Assembly: GCF_029714185.1 (NCBI RefSeq)
Contig: NZ_CP121671.1
Span: 1,984,001 to 2,048,000, forward strand
Origin: Halobacillus naozhouensis
GTDB taxonomy: Bacteria > Bacillota > Bacilli > Bacillales > Halobacillaceae
Reading direction: 5' to 3'
DNA: 64,000 nt
Position 1 is the first letter of the stretch; each line of letters begins with the position of its first letter. Position numbers and translations under genes: made by a program. This document shows positions 8,527 to 18,243 of this stretch, piece after piece. The notes below the pieces were generated by a model that saw only the letters and a program-made list of their open reading frames with translations, made no database searches and had not been told where the DNA came from.

Positions 8527-10560
8527 ATGTCAGCAAGAGACCTATCCGTCTTATTAGGCGTTATATTAATTATCATTATGCTCGTCATACCATTGCCTGG
8601 GTGGCTTCTAAGTTTTTTAATATTAATTAATATTGCATTGGCTTTGATCGTTATCTTAGTCTCCATGAATATGGATCAAGCCTTAAAGTTTGCTGTTTTC
8701 CCAACGTTGCTATTGCTGTTAACCCTTTTCCGCCTGGCGTTGAATGTATCGACGACACGTTCGATTTTGTCAGAGGCGGATGCCGGAGCAGTTGTCGCTA
8801 CATTCGGAACTTTTGTAACCGGAGGAAATCCGCTAGTAGGTTTCGTTGTTTTTATTATTTTAGTGATTATCCAATTTCTGGTTATTACAAAGGGGGCAGA
8901 ACGTGTCTCAGAAGTAGCAGCTCGTTTTACATTGGATGCCATGCCAGGGAAACAGATGAGTATCGATGCTGACTTGAATGCAGGGCTGATTAATGAACAG
9001 CAGGCGAAAGATCGAAGAGAGACAATAGAGAACGAATCAGACTTCTATGGAGCCATGGATGGCGCAAGTAAATTCGTTAAAGGAGATGCTATTGCTGGTA
9101 TTATTATTGTCCTGATTAATATTGTTTTCGGGTTTATTATCGGGATGGTTCAAATGGGAATGCCGTTTGGAGAAGCGATTGATGTTTATATGCGTTTAAC
9201 GGTAGGAGATGGCCTTGTCAGTCAAATTCCGGCCTTGCTTATCTCAACAGCGACAGGGATTGTAGTGACACGAGTCGCCTCAGAAGGAAACTTGGGAACT
9301 GATGTGACGAATCAGCTGTTGCGATACCCGAAACTGCTTTATATTGCTGGCGGAACGATCTTGCTTCTAGGGTTAACCCCCATTCCTTTCTTTTTAACTG
9401 CGGTAATCGGGTCGGTTTTAATCTTTGGAGGTTACTGGCTGTCTCGTGTCAGCGAGGAAACTGAAGGGGTGGAAGATGAGCAGCTGGATGAAGCAGAAAG
9501 TGATCAAATGAAATCACCTGAGAATGTAGTGAGCTTGATTAGTATGGACCCTGTAGAATTTGAGTTTGGTTATGCCCTGATTCCTATTGCCGATACGAAT
9601 CAAGGTGGTGACCTGCTGGATCGAATTGTCATGATTCGCAGGCAGCTTGCGATAGAACTAGGTATTGTGATTCCTGTCGTTAGAATCCGGGATAACATCC
9701 AGCTGGGCCCGAATGAATACCGATTAAAGATAAAAGGAAACCAGGTGGCTCAGGGAGAATTGCTGCTCGATCACTTTTTAGCAATGAGCCCCGGTGGTGG
9801 TGATGAGTCGATCGAAGGAATTGACACAATGGAACCTGCTTTTGGGTTGCCGGCAAAATGGATAACGGAGGAACTAAAAGATGAAGCTGAATTGTCTGGA
9901 TATACAGTAGTAGATCCGCCTTCAGTGGTATCTACACATATTACAGAAGTAATTAAGCAAAATGCTCATGCATTGCTGGGACGCCAGGAGGCACAACAGC
10001 TTATTTCCCACTTAAAAGAGTCGTATCCGATTCTGGTGGAAGAAGTGACCCCGGATCCGTTATCAATCGGTGATGTACAAAAGGTATTAGCTAAGCTTCT
10101 ACGAGAAAATGTCTCTGTTAAAAATTTGCCCGTTATTTTTGAAACGCTGGCTGATTTTGGCAAAATGACGAATGACAGTGAATTGCTCGCCGAATACGCA
10201 AGACAAGCTTTAGCAGCTCAAATTACGACTCAGTACCGTAAGGGGGATAACACCATTCGTGTGATTACGGTGTCGGGAAGTGTTGAGAAGCTTATTGCAG
10301 ATCATATCCAGCAAACGGAACACGGCAGCTTTCTGTCGCTGGATCCTGAATCACAGTCGACGATCGTTCAGTCCGTGGGGGCACAGGTCGAACAAGTTTC
10401 GCTTCAAGAAGAAACGGCGATCTTGCTTTGTTCACCAGCGGTCAGAATGTATATTAAACAATTGCTCGATCGATTTCTGCCACAGGTTGTTGTTTTATCT
10501 TATAACGAACTCGATCCTAATGTGGAAGTCCAGAGTGTGGGAGTGGTGAATGTCGCATGA
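8527..10560 (+). CDS. flhA: Flagellar export gate protein FlhA
   Basis: Largest export gate subunit and proton-driven engine of flagellar type III secretion. It has 677 residues: an N-terminal membrane half of about eight helices (residues 1-310) with the FHIPEP-family segment GKQMSIDADLNAGLIN, and a cytoplasmic half binding export chaperones. Sequence is continuous with no frameshift. AAGGAGTGACC precedes the ATG. The 3' end overlaps flhF by 4 bp (ATGA). Confidence 0.97.
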   Translation: MSARDLSVLLGVILIIIMLVIPLPGWLLSFLILINIALALIVILVSMNMDQALKFAVFPTLLLLLTLFRLALNVSTTRSILSEADAGAVVATFGTFVTGGNPLVGFVVFIILVIIQFLVITKGAERVSEVAARFTLDAMPGKQMSIDADLNAGLINEQQAKDRRETIENESDFYGAMDGASKFVKGDAIAGIIIVLINIVFGFIIGMVQMGMPFGEAIDVYMRLTVGDGLVSQIPALLISTATGIVVTRVASEGNLGTDVTNQLLRYPKLLYIAGGTILLLGLTPIPFFLTAVIGSVLIFGGYWLSRVSEETEGVEDEQLDEAESDQMKSPENVVSLISMDPVEFEFGYALIPIADTNQGGDLLDRIVMIRRQLAIELGIVIPVVRIRDNIQLGPNEYRLKIKGNQVAQGELLLDHFLAMSPGGGDESIEGIDTMEPAFGLPAKWITEELKDEAELSGYTVVDPPSVVSTHITEVIKQNAHALLGRQEAQQLISHLKESYPILVEEVTPDPLSIGDVQKVLAKLLRENVSVKNLPVIFETLADFGKMTNDSELLAEYARQALAAQITTQYRKGDNTIRVITVSGSVEKLIADHIQQTEHGSFLSLDPESQSTIVQSVGAQVEQVSLQEETAILLCSPAVRMYIKQLLDRFLPQVVVLSYNELDPNVEVQSVGVVNVA

Positions 10561-11654
10561 AGGTAAAGAAATTTCAGGCTGGAACGATGCCGGAAGTGAT
10601 GGAGAAGGTCAAACAAGGTTTAGGGACAGACGCCGTTATTCTAAATTCCAAACCCATCCAGACAGGGGGGGTTCTCGGGTTTTTTAAAAAGACTGAAGTT
10701 GAAGTGATCGCTGCGATTGATCCTGTTTCGAGGCCTGTGGCAAAGAAGGTACCAAAAGGTGAAGTCATGGCCTCTTCGTTAAAAGAGGAATCGAATGATG
10801 AAGTGTTGAAAGAATTGAAGTCATTAAAGGTAATGCTTCAAGAGCAAACCAATCAGTCTGTTTACTCAGAAACCATTGACAAGATTTATCAGCTGCTAAT
10901 TGAGCAGGAAATTGAACCTGGGCTTGCCAGGACAGTTACTGACCAGCTTCTCGATGTATCAGAGGAGGAAGAAAAACTCGACGGACAATGGGAGGCCCTG
11001 ACGAATGAAATTCTGAAGCAGAAAATATCTCATCTGTCATTTGGGCCGCCGTCATTTAAGAAGAAGTTTATTCATTTGGTTGGACCGACGGGGGTAGGCA
11101 AGACAACGACCGTGGCCAAGATGGCTGCCGATGCCGTTTTAGATCGGAAATTAAGTGTTGCTTTTATTACAACTGATACCTACAGAATTGCAGCGATTGA
11201 TCAGTTGAAAACATATGCCAAGATTTTAGATGTTCCGCTCGAGGTAGCCTATAATTTAGATGATTATATGCAGGCGAGAGAAAAGTTGAATGACTATGAT
11301 TTAGTTTTTATCGATACCGCTGGACGTAACTTTCGAGATGAACAATATGTGAGGGAACTGAACCAATTGATCCACTTCTCAGAGGATAGTGAAACATATT
11401 TAGTTTTATCTCTTACGTCAAAATATCGAGATATGACAGAAATTTATGAACAGTTCACCGAGATTCCGATTGAGAAGCTCATCTTTACGAAGAAGGATGA
11501 AGCTTCACGCGTGGGGAGTGCCGTAAGCATGGCACTGAATCATGACATTGGAATTGCTTATGTTACACATGGTCAAAACGTACCTGATGATATTAAGCCG
11601 GCGAGCCGCGAAGCACTTATTCATTCAGTCATGGAGGGCACGATCCATGGCTGA
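10557..11654 (+). CDS. flhF: Flagellar SRP-like GTPase FlhF
   Basis: SRP-family GTPase that positions flagella at the membrane. The N-terminal B domain begins MKVKKFQAGTMPEVMEKVKQ and is followed by an acidic linker. The NG domain has P-loop GPTGVGKTTTVAKMAA (about residues 179-194), the DTYRIAAIDQLKTYA region, G3 DTAGRN, and a TKKDEASRVGS motif near the guanine-binding loop. The stop lies a few bases after the flhG start codon, so the two regulators are translationally coupled. Confidence 0.95.
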   Translation: MKVKKFQAGTMPEVMEKVKQGLGTDAVILNSKPIQTGGVLGFFKKTEVEVIAAIDPVSRPVAKKVPKGEVMASSLKEESNDEVLKELKSLKVMLQEQTNQSVYSETIDKIYQLLIEQEIEPGLARTVTDQLLDVSEEEEKLDGQWEALTNEILKQKISHLSFGPPSFKKKFIHLVGPTGVGKTTTVAKMAADAVLDRKLSVAFITTDTYRIAAIDQLKTYAKILDVPLEVAYNLDDYMQAREKLNDYDLVFIDTAGRNFRDEQYVRELNQLIHFSEDSETYLVLSLTSKYRDMTEIYEQFTEIPIEKLIFTKKDEASRVGSAVSMALNHDIGIAYVTHGQNVPDDIKPASREALIHSVMEGTIHG

Positions 11655-12507
11655 TCAGGCGGAACAGCTTCGTTCCCGCCTTCTTCATAAAATGAAGCCA
11701 TCCAGAGCTTCCATTATTGCCATCGCCAGTGGCAAGGGGGGAGTAGGAAAAACCAATTTTACAATAAATTTCGCTTTAAAACTAATAGAAGAAGGAAAAA
11801 AAGTCTTAATCTTTGATCTGGATATTGGCATGGGAAATGTAGACATTTTGCTTGGAGTGACACCTAGGTACTCGGTTGTAGATCTGCTTCAGTACCAGGC
11901 TTCCTTGGACAATATAGTCGAGTTTGGACCGAAAAACCTTGCTTATATTGCTGGGGGTTCAGGGTTATCAACTCTCTATCAAATGAGTGAAAGTGGTTTT
12001 CATTACTTTCAGCAGGCCTTTGAACAGCTTGCCGACGAGTATGACATGATTTTGTTTGACATGGGGGTTGGAGCGACAGAGGATAGTTTAAACTTTATAA
12101 GTTCAGCTGATGAGGCAGTGATTGTTACGACACCTGAGCCGACGTCGATTACAGATGCTTATGCGATGATCAAACATCTGAAGAAACGAAACCATGCTTT
12201 ACCTGTTCATTTATTGGTCAATCGAACATTAAGTGAACGGTCAGGCTTGGAGACATTCCTAAGGCTTGAAGCGACTGTCAAGAAATTTATAGGGATGGAA
12301 CTGTTACATTTAGGTTCGATTCCTGACGACCGTTCTGTAGTAAAGGCTGTCATTAATCAGCTTCCTTTCGTTCTGGAAGAGCCAAGATGTCAGGCAAGCA
12401 GAGCGGTTGGAAAGATTACGGAACAGTATTTGGCAGCTAAAGGTTTATTAAACGAAAGGAAGACAGAGAACTTCCTGTCAAAACTCAAGCGACTTGTTGT
12501 GAAATAG
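11647..12507 (+). CDS. flhG: MinD-like ATPase FlhG (YlxH)
   Basis: ParA/MinD-type ATPase that works with FlhF to control flagellar number and pattern, and in Bacillus promotes C-ring assembly with FliM/FliY. The deviant Walker A GKGGVGKTNFTINFA is at about residues 30-44; Walker B is LIFDLDIGMGNVD. A C-terminal amphipathic basic tail (NFLSKLKRLVVK) resembles a membrane-targeting sequence. ATG 11647 was chosen over an upstream start at 11542 because a GGAGGG site precedes it and the extra 35 residues would be flhF in another frame. Confidence 0.95.
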   Translation: MADQAEQLRSRLLHKMKPSRASIIAIASGKGGVGKTNFTINFALKLIEEGKKVLIFDLDIGMGNVDILLGVTPRYSVVDLLQYQASLDNIVEFGPKNLAYIAGGSGLSTLYQMSESGFHYFQQAFEQLADEYDMILFDMGVGATEDSLNFISSADEAVIVTTPEPTSITDAYAMIKHLKKRNHALPVHLLVNRTLSERSGLETFLRLEATVKKFIGMELLHLGSIPDDRSVVKAVINQLPFVLEEPRCQASRAVGKITEQYLAAKGLLNERKTENFLSKLKRLVVK

Positions 12508-12602
12508 TCCAGCCACCTGGGTACCTTTCACTTTCCTTACATAGTCCTTGTCTTTCAAGCCCTCTCATCATCAGCTCGCGCGAAGTAGAAAGGTTGATTG
12601 TA

Positions 12603-13658
12603 ATGAAACTTATTAAAGTATTAGTGGTTGATGACTCAGCCTTTATGCGAAAAATGATCACAGATCTATTAGAAAAAGACAAACGTATAAAGGTAGTAGG
12701 GACTGCACGAAACGGCAAAGAAAGTTTGATAAAAGCGAAGGATCTGCTGCCAGACGTCATTACGATGGATATCGAAATGCCTGTAATGGATGGTCTGACT
12801 GCTTTAGCGCATATGATGAAAGAGAAGCCGAAGCCTGTCGTGATGCTATCCAGCTTAACGAGTGAAGGGGCTGATAGCACACTGAAAGCTATGAGTCTTG
12901 GGGCTGTGGATTTTGTTCTAAAACCATCAGGATCGATCTCTCTGGACATAGAAAAAGTAGAGAAAGAGCTTCATAGTAAAGTAATAACGGCAAGTAAAGC
13001 TAGCTTACCTAAGCGTTTTTCAACAAAGAAACTATCTCCCCTCCAAATTCCATTGAAGGTCAACAACAACCAACATTCAATCGTCGCCATCGGAACTTCT
13101 ACGGGAGGGCCAAGAGCTCTACAGGAAGTCATCACACACTTGCCAGCTGATTTTCCTGCTCCGATTCTGATCGTACAGCATATGCCTAAAGGGTTTACAC
13201 TGTCTTTAGCCAATCGGTTGGACCAGTTGGCTGCCATACACGTTAAGGAAGCCGAAGAGGGAGAAAAACTGCGAAATGGTGTGGCTTACATCGCACCAGG
13301 GGATTTTCATATGGGAGTAATACTGAACCACCGTGAACCTGTAATTGCTCTTAGTCAAGATCCCCCCCACCTTGGACATCGCCCTGCTGTGAACCATCTT
13401 TACAAGTCACTCGCTAATTTGGACGGTTATAAGACGGTTGCTGTTGTTATGACAGGGATGGGTTCAGACGGAATGGACGGGTTATTAGAGTTGAAGAGGC
13501 AGTGTCCACAAACTTACTGTATTGCGGAGTCAGCGGACACCTGTATTGTATACGGCATGCCAAAAGCAGTTATTCTAGCAAAATTAGCTAATGAAATTGT
13601 TCCACTTGACGATATTAATCACAGGATAGGACAGGTCATTTCAGGCAGGGGGAATTGA
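12603..13658 (+). CDS. cheB: Chemotaxis protein-glutamate methylesterase CheB
   Basis: Two-domain CheB: a receiver (acidic pair D10-D11, phospho-acceptor D56 in TMDIEMPVMDG, KPSG switch) and a C-terminal esterase/deamidase domain with catalytic Ser in GTSTGGPRAL (about S166), His in QHMPKGFT (about H193) and Asp in TGMGSDGMDG (about D289). It removes methyl groups from chemoreceptors during adaptation. ATG 12603 is preferred to an upstream TTG at 12594 because AAAGG lies before it. A 95-bp gap with no clear feature separates it from flhG. Confidence 0.95.
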   Translation: MKLIKVLVVDDSAFMRKMITDLLEKDKRIKVVGTARNGKESLIKAKDLLPDVITMDIEMPVMDGLTALAHMMKEKPKPVVMLSSLTSEGADSTLKAMSLGAVDFVLKPSGSISLDIEKVEKELHSKVITASKASLPKRFSTKKLSPLQIPLKVNNNQHSIVAIGTSTGGPRALQEVITHLPADFPAPILIVQHMPKGFTLSLANRLDQLAAIHVKEAEEGEKLRNGVAYIAPGDFHMGVILNHREPVIALSQDPPHLGHRPAVNHLYKSLANLDGYKTVAVVMTGMGSDGMDGLLELKRQCPQTYCIAESADTCIVYGMPKAVILAKLANEIVPLDDINHRIGQVISGRGN

Positions 13659-13659
13659 A

Positions 13660-15699
13660 TTGGATACAAACCAGTATTTAGAACTATTTATTGATGAAAG
13701 TAAAGAACACTTACAGTCGATTAATGATCGATTATTAGAATTGGAGAGTAGTCCTCAAGATCTGGCTATAGTCGGCGAAGTTTTTCGATCGGCTCATACC
13801 TTAAAAGGAATGGCCGCGACCATGGGGTTTCAAGATCTCGCTAACTTAACACATAAAATGGAAAATGTGCTGGATGGAGTCCGCAATCAGAAAATACAGG
13901 TTGACTCTGCTATACTCGACGTTGTCTTTGACTCCGTCGATGATTTAGAAGCGATGGTTATGGACATTGCAGATGGACGCACAGGGGAGCGGGATGTAGA
14001 CAGGGTTGTTACTCTTTTACATGCGATCGAAAGCCAGGAAGCCGCAGAGGAACAGGATGGGGCAACCCAATCAATCCTACAGTCAAACGCTGCACAGGAA
14101 TTTGAAATTGACGAATTCGCCGCAACCGTTCTTGAACAGTCCCATGAACAAGGGTTGAACAATTATGTAGTCAGCGTGTCCATAAGGGATGACTGCCTAT
14201 TGAAGGCAGCACGTGTGTACATGGTATTTGAAGTATTTGAAGCAGCTGGAGAAGTTGTTCAGTCCTCTCCAGCTGTAGAAGAACTCGAAAATGAACAATT
14301 TGATACGACCTTTCAAGTGTTGCTCGTTACGAGTGAAGAATCGGACGATGTAAAAAATAAAATCCTCAACATATCTGAAATTGATGACGTCAGCATAGCT
14401 ATGTTTGATATCCGAGATTACACACAGTCCCAATCGGCCAATGAAACTGCTTCAACTATAGAACGAGAAGAAACACCAGCAGCGCTGTCTCAGGGGAATA
14501 GCAAGCCACAGCTTCCCATGGAAAAACAAGATAAAAAAGGCAAGCAAGTTGCCAACAAAACCATTCGCGTTAATATTGACCGCCTTGATGTACTTATGAA
14601 TCTATTTGAAGAACTTGTTATTGATCGAGGACGCTTAGAGCAAATCTCAAACGAGCTGGATCACAATGATTTAAAAGATACCGTTGAAAGAATGGCCCGG
14701 GTATCAGGAGATTTACAAAGTATTATTTTAACAATGCGGATGGTCCCGATCGAGCAAGTATTCAACCGCTTTCCGCGAATGGTCAGACAGCTTTCTCGTG
14801 ATCTGGATAAAGAGATCGACCTCCAGATCCTGGGGGCTGACACAGAGCTTGATCGCACAGTAATCGATGAAATTGGTGATCCGCTTGTTCATCTTATTCG
14901 TAACGCGCTGGATCATGGAATCGAAAGTCCTGGAAAGCGTGCGGAGAAGGGCAAGCCCACGCGGGGGACATTGCAGTTAAAGGCCTATCATAGCGGGAAT
15001 TCAGTGTTTATCGAGATTTCCGATGATGGAGCCGGTATCCATCGTGAACGAGTCATCCAAAAGGCTATCTCAAATCGTGTGATTTCCGAGGAACAAGCCG
15101 CGAACTTATCAGACAAACAAGTTTACGAGTTAATTATGGAAAGCGGGTTTTCAACAGCTGAAACGATTTCAGATGTGTCAGGCCGTGGCGTAGGCCTCGA
15201 TGTAGTTAAAAATACCATCGAATCATTGGGTGGAAGAATCGGAATTGATTCTGATCTGAATCGAGGCAGTGTGTTTTCGATTCAGCTCCCGCTCACTTTA
15301 TCAATCATTTCTGTCATGCTGGTTGAAGTGCAGGACGAGAAGTATGCCATCCCGCTTTCTTCTATCATAGAAACAGCTAGTGTGAAAAAAGAAGATGTCA
15401 TGCATGCCCATAATAAGAAAGTCATTGATTTTAGAGGGAAGGTAGTCCCATTGGTGTTTTTAAAAGAGGTGTTTGAAACACCGCAAACATTAGAAGAGCC
15501 TCCCTATTATTCAGTGGTGATTGCTCGTAGAGGGGAAAAGATGGCAGGGTTTGTTGTTGACTCCTTTATAGGACAGCAGGAAGTGGTGCTGAAGTCATTA
15601 GGTGATTATCTGTCAGGTGTCTTTGCGATATCAGGTGCCACGATTTTAGGCGACGGCCAAGTAGCCTTAATCGTAGATGCAAACACACTAATCAAGTAA
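13660..15699 (+). CDS. cheA: Chemotaxis sensor histidine kinase CheA
   Basis: Five-domain receptor-coupled kinase. P1 holds the phosphorylated His in SAHTLKGMAATMGF (H46); a P2 region binding CheY/CheB lies at about residues 155-260. After a flexible linker come P3 dimerisation helices (VLMNLFEELVIDRGRLEQ) and the P4 ATPase with N box HLIRNALDHGIE, DDGAGI and GRGVGLDVV. P5 is the CheW-like domain at the C-terminus. The start is TTG, 1 bp after the cheB stop, with CAGGGGGAA upstream. Length (679) is normal. Confidence 0.96.
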   Translation: MDTNQYLELFIDESKEHLQSINDRLLELESSPQDLAIVGEVFRSAHTLKGMAATMGFQDLANLTHKMENVLDGVRNQKIQVDSAILDVVFDSVDDLEAMVMDIADGRTGERDVDRVVTLLHAIESQEAAEEQDGATQSILQSNAAQEFEIDEFAATVLEQSHEQGLNNYVVSVSIRDDCLLKAARVYMVFEVFEAAGEVVQSSPAVEELENEQFDTTFQVLLVTSEESDDVKNKILNISEIDDVSIAMFDIRDYTQSQSANETASTIEREETPAALSQGNSKPQLPMEKQDKKGKQVANKTIRVNIDRLDVLMNLFEELVIDRGRLEQISNELDHNDLKDTVERMARVSGDLQSIILTMRMVPIEQVFNRFPRMVRQLSRDLDKEIDLQILGADTELDRTVIDEIGDPLVHLIRNALDHGIESPGKRAEKGKPTRGTLQLKAYHSGNSVFIEISDDGAGIHRERVIQKAISNRVISEEQAANLSDKQVYELIMESGFSTAETISDVSGRGVGLDVVKNTIESLGGRIGIDSDLNRGSVFSIQLPLTLSIISVMLVEVQDEKYAIPLSSIIETASVKKEDVMHAHNKKVIDFRGKVVPLVFLKEVFETPQTLEEPPYYSVVIARRGEKMAGFVVDSFIGQQEVVLKSLGDYLSGVFAISGATILGDGQVALIVDANTLIK

Positions 15700-15710
15700 A
15701 GGGGGAAGAT

Positions 15711-16190
15711 GTGACAATGATGATAGAAGATTCTGGGACACATGTGAAGGTTATCGTATTTCAAATAAAAGATGAGGAGTATGCGGTGCCTGTTCACCAG
15801 GCGGGCTCTATTGAACGGGTCATGCCTATTACTCGTGTACCTAAAACAGCCTCATTTGTAGAAGGTGTAATAAACTTAAGGGGTGTAGTGACTCCCATTA
15901 TCGATTTACGAAAACGATTTGGTCTAGAAGGATCTAAACTGGACGACACGACCAGAATTATTATTGTATCCATGGAGGAAATGGATGTGGGACTGATCGT
16001 TGACGGAGCCAATGATGTGCTTGATATTGCAGAAGAGGACATTCAGCCTCCACCGGAAGTGGTCGGCATGGTAAAAGAGGAATACATCCGCGGAGTTATC
16101 AATAGTAATCAACGATTGCTTATCCTCCTTAACTTAGAGAATGTGTTATCACAGGATGAAGTAAAGGAATTGCATGAAGTTGAACGGTAA
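15711..16190 (+). CDS. cheW: Chemotaxis coupling protein CheW
   Basis: Scaffold that couples receptors to CheA. The 159-residue CheW fold shows VIVFQIKDEEYAVPV, the receptor-binding stretch GVINLRGVVTPIIDLRKRFG, and VGLIVDGANDVLDI. AAAGGGGGAAG precedes a GTG at 15711; ATG codons at 15717 and 15720 are alternatives that shorten the product by two or three residues. Its last 17 bp overlap cheC. Confidence 0.96.
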   Translation: MTMMIEDSGTHVKVIVFQIKDEEYAVPVHQAGSIERVMPITRVPKTASFVEGVINLRGVVTPIIDLRKRFGLEGSKLDDTTRIIIVSMEEMDVGLIVDGANDVLDIAEEDIQPPPEVVGMVKEEYIRGVINSNQRLLILLNLENVLSQDEVKELHEVER

Positions 16191-16830
16191 TCAGATCGAT
16201 TTTAGCGATGATTTTTCTCCATTTTATTTGGATGTGTTAAAGGAAATAGGCAATATCGGTGCAGAACATGCAGCCACATCATTATCGAAGCTGCTTGGAA
16301 ATAAAATTGATATGTACGTTTCATCCGTTAAACTAGCAGGATTTAATGAGGTCATGGAACTTGCGGGAGGGGCAGAGACAGAGGTGGTTAGTCTAATGTT
16401 TCGGCTTGGAGGAGCAGCTGCTGGATCGATGTTCTTTATTCTGTCCCCCCAGCAAGCGGCACAATTTGTAAGCAGGATGACCCGGCGGACTGGCTTGGTC
16501 CAGTGTCAATGCCAACGCGATGAACTTGAATATTCGGCTTTGAGGGAACTAGGAAATATAGTAGCCGGTTCCTATTTATCTGCCTTATCTGACCTTACTT
16601 ATTTGAATGTTCAGCTGTCAGTTCCGGCACTGACAGTAGATATGGCAGGAGCCATCTTAAGTTCAGCCCTGGTTGAGCACGCATGCACTAGTGATCGTGC
16701 GCTCGTGATCGAGACATCATTAACAGAAGCCGGGGATTCGAACTCATCCATTGATGGGTATTTCTTTCTTTTACCTGACCCTGACTCCTCCGATACATTA
16801 CTCAAGTCTCTTGGAGTATCAGGAACGTGA
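16174..16830 (+). CDS. cheC: CheY-P phosphatase CheC
   Basis: CheC dephosphorylates CheY-P and is stimulated by CheD. Two copies of the active-site helix are visible: EIGNIGAEHAATSLSKLL (about residues 24-41) and ELGNIVAGSYLSALSDLT (about 125-142), each with the E-x2-N catalytic pair. The start overlaps cheW and the stop overlaps cheD, a tightly coupled adaptation module. FliY in the same operon is the paralogous phosphatase at the motor. Confidence 0.94.
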   Translation: MKLNGNQIDFSDDFSPFYLDVLKEIGNIGAEHAATSLSKLLGNKIDMYVSSVKLAGFNEVMELAGGAETEVVSLMFRLGGAAAGSMFFILSPQQAAQFVSRMTRRTGLVQCQCQRDELEYSALRELGNIVAGSYLSALSDLTYLNVQLSVPALTVDMAGAILSSALVEHACTSDRALVIETSLTEAGDSNSSIDGYFFLLPDPDSSDTLLKSLGVSGT

Positions 16831-17327
16831 TGAATAAGGCAGCAGAGATTGTTAAAGTCGGAATCGCGGATTTAAGTATCGTCAATAGCGAAACCGTCAT
16901 TCGTACTTCAGGGTTAGGTTCTTGTGTTGGGGTCGTCCTATATGAATCAACTAGTAAAATTGCAGGAATGATTCATATTATGCTTCCTGATTCCTCGCTT
17001 GGTAAACAAGGGGTGGTGAATCGGAGAAAGTATGCAGACACAGCCATCGATGAGTTAGTGAATCGATTAGTTCAACACGGGGCGAGGAAATCACTGTTGC
17101 GGGCTAAGATAGCTGGCGGCGCCCAGATGTTTCAGTTTTCAAAGGCTAATGATATGATGAGAATAGGTCCACGAAACGTAGAAGCGGTTAAGAAAAAGCT
17201 GCGAGAGCATGATATTCCTATTTGCTCAGAAGATGTAGGTGGAACCAATGGACGTACGATCGAATTTCATCCGGCTACTGGCCAATTACATATACGCACA
17301 GTGAACAAGGGAGAATCGGTGATTTAA
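16827..17327 (+). CDS. cheD: Chemoreceptor glutamine deamidase CheD
   Basis: CheD deamidates receptor glutamines and binds CheC. The catalytic Cys is in GLGSCVGVVLYE (about C32) and the His in AGMIHIMLPDS (about H49); the later segment GGAQMF is also typical. The GTG at 16827 overlaps the cheC stop; an ATG three bases later is an equally possible start. The gene ends about 50 bp before sigD. Confidence 0.94.
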   Translation: MMNKAAEIVKVGIADLSIVNSETVIRTSGLGSCVGVVLYESTSKIAGMIHIMLPDSSLGKQGVVNRRKYADTAIDELVNRLVQHGARKSLLRAKIAGGAQMFQFSKANDMMRIGPRNVEAVKKKLREHDIPICSEDVGGTNGRTIEFHPATGQLHIRTVNKGESVI

Positions 17328-17385
17328 ATACATGACGTTGCGCCGATGGATCATTATTTTTGACCAAGACTGAGGAGGGATGATC

Positions 17386-18159
17386 ATGACCAGCTCTATA
17401 TCTCCTCAAGAACAAGAGCTGTGGGATCTTTGGATAAATGAACAAGACATGGAAGCAGCCAACCAATTGGTTCAACAGTATTCACACTTAGTTAATTTCC
17501 ATGTGCAGCGAATTTCAGCCCACCTGCCGAAAAGTGTTAGTAAAGATGATGTGCATAGCCTGGGGCTTCTCGGGTTGTATGACGCCTTGAAAAAATTTGA
17601 CACGTCACGCGACTTGAAATTTGATACATACGCTTCCTTTCGCATCCGGGGAACGATTATGGATGGTCTTCGTAAAGAAGATTGGCTGCCCCGGTCTGTT
17701 CGTGACAAAGTAAAAAAGATAGAACAAGCGGCGGAGCACATCGAACAGAAGTATCAGCGAATTGCTACATCCTACGAAATTGCTGCCGAACTTAATTTGC
17801 CAAAAACAGATGTCGAAGAAATTATGAAGGATTCTCTGTTTGCCCATGTTCTGTCGATGGAAGAAAAAACGAAAGACGGCACGGATGAGCATAAGGAGGG
17901 TATTGGCTACTCTATCCCTGATAAGGACACACTGTCGCCGACAGAATCCCTTATTAAGGAAGAAAACTATGAAGAGCTGGCGCATCAGATTAAACAGTTG
18001 AACGAAAAGGAACAACTAGTCGTCAGTTTATTTTATACCGAAGAGTTAACGTTAACAGAAATAGGAGAAGTTATGGAACTTACGACCTCCAGAATTTCGC
18101 AAATTCATGCAAAGGCTATTTTTAAATTACGCCAATCATTAATGGAGATTGTTGGCTAA
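17386..18159 (+). CDS. sigD: RNA polymerase sigma factor SigD (FliA type)
   Basis: Alternative sigma factor for flagellin, motor, chemoreceptor and autolysin genes. Region 2 contains LVNFHVQRISAHLP and KFDTYASFRIRGTIMDGLRKED (quoted part: FDTYASFRIRGTIMDGL), and region 4 ends in LTEIGEVMELTTSRISQIHAKAI, the -35-binding helix-turn-helix. GGAGGG lies 6 nt before ATG 17386; the in-frame ATG at 17380 is too close to that site. As in B. subtilis the gene is near the 3' end of the long fla/che operon, a position known there to limit SigD expression. Confidence 0.95.
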   Translation: MTSSISPQEQELWDLWINEQDMEAANQLVQQYSHLVNFHVQRISAHLPKSVSKDDVHSLGLLGLYDALKKFDTSRDLKFDTYASFRIRGTIMDGLRKEDWLPRSVRDKVKKIEQAAEHIEQKYQRIATSYEIAAELNLPKTDVEEIMKDSLFAHVLSMEEKTKDGTDEHKEGIGYSIPDKDTLSPTESLIKEENYEELAHQIKQLNEKEQLVVSLFYTEELTLTEIGEVMELTTSRISQIHAKAIFKLRQSLMEIVG

Positions 18160-18218
18160 CGTTCTCTACTATAAAAGTTGTTGTCACTGTGCCATATGTT
18201 GATGGGCGGGGATGGCAG

Positions 18219-18243
18219 CACCTGAGCAGGTGAGTGAAGCAGA
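18219..18243 (+). promoter_or_regulatory. Hairpin containing the swrB Shine-Dalgarno
   Basis: CACCT (18219-18223), loop GAGC, AGGTG (18228-18232) form a small perfect hairpin whose right arm contains AGGTGAG, the only plausible ribosome binding site of swrB. Folding would partly hide it. The stem is only 5 bp, so regulation is speculative. Confidence 0.3.

Noticed and set aside
12485..12949. Minus-strand ORF of 154 codons over the flhG-cheB junction
   Set aside because: It lies mostly antisense to cheB, its Ser-rich composition is typical of a shadow frame, and no ribosome binding site or recognisable domain is seen.
17605..18015. Minus-strand ORF of 136 codons inside sigD
   Set aside because: Phe/Leu-rich shadow of a gene with many Lys/Glu codons; no start signal or known domain.
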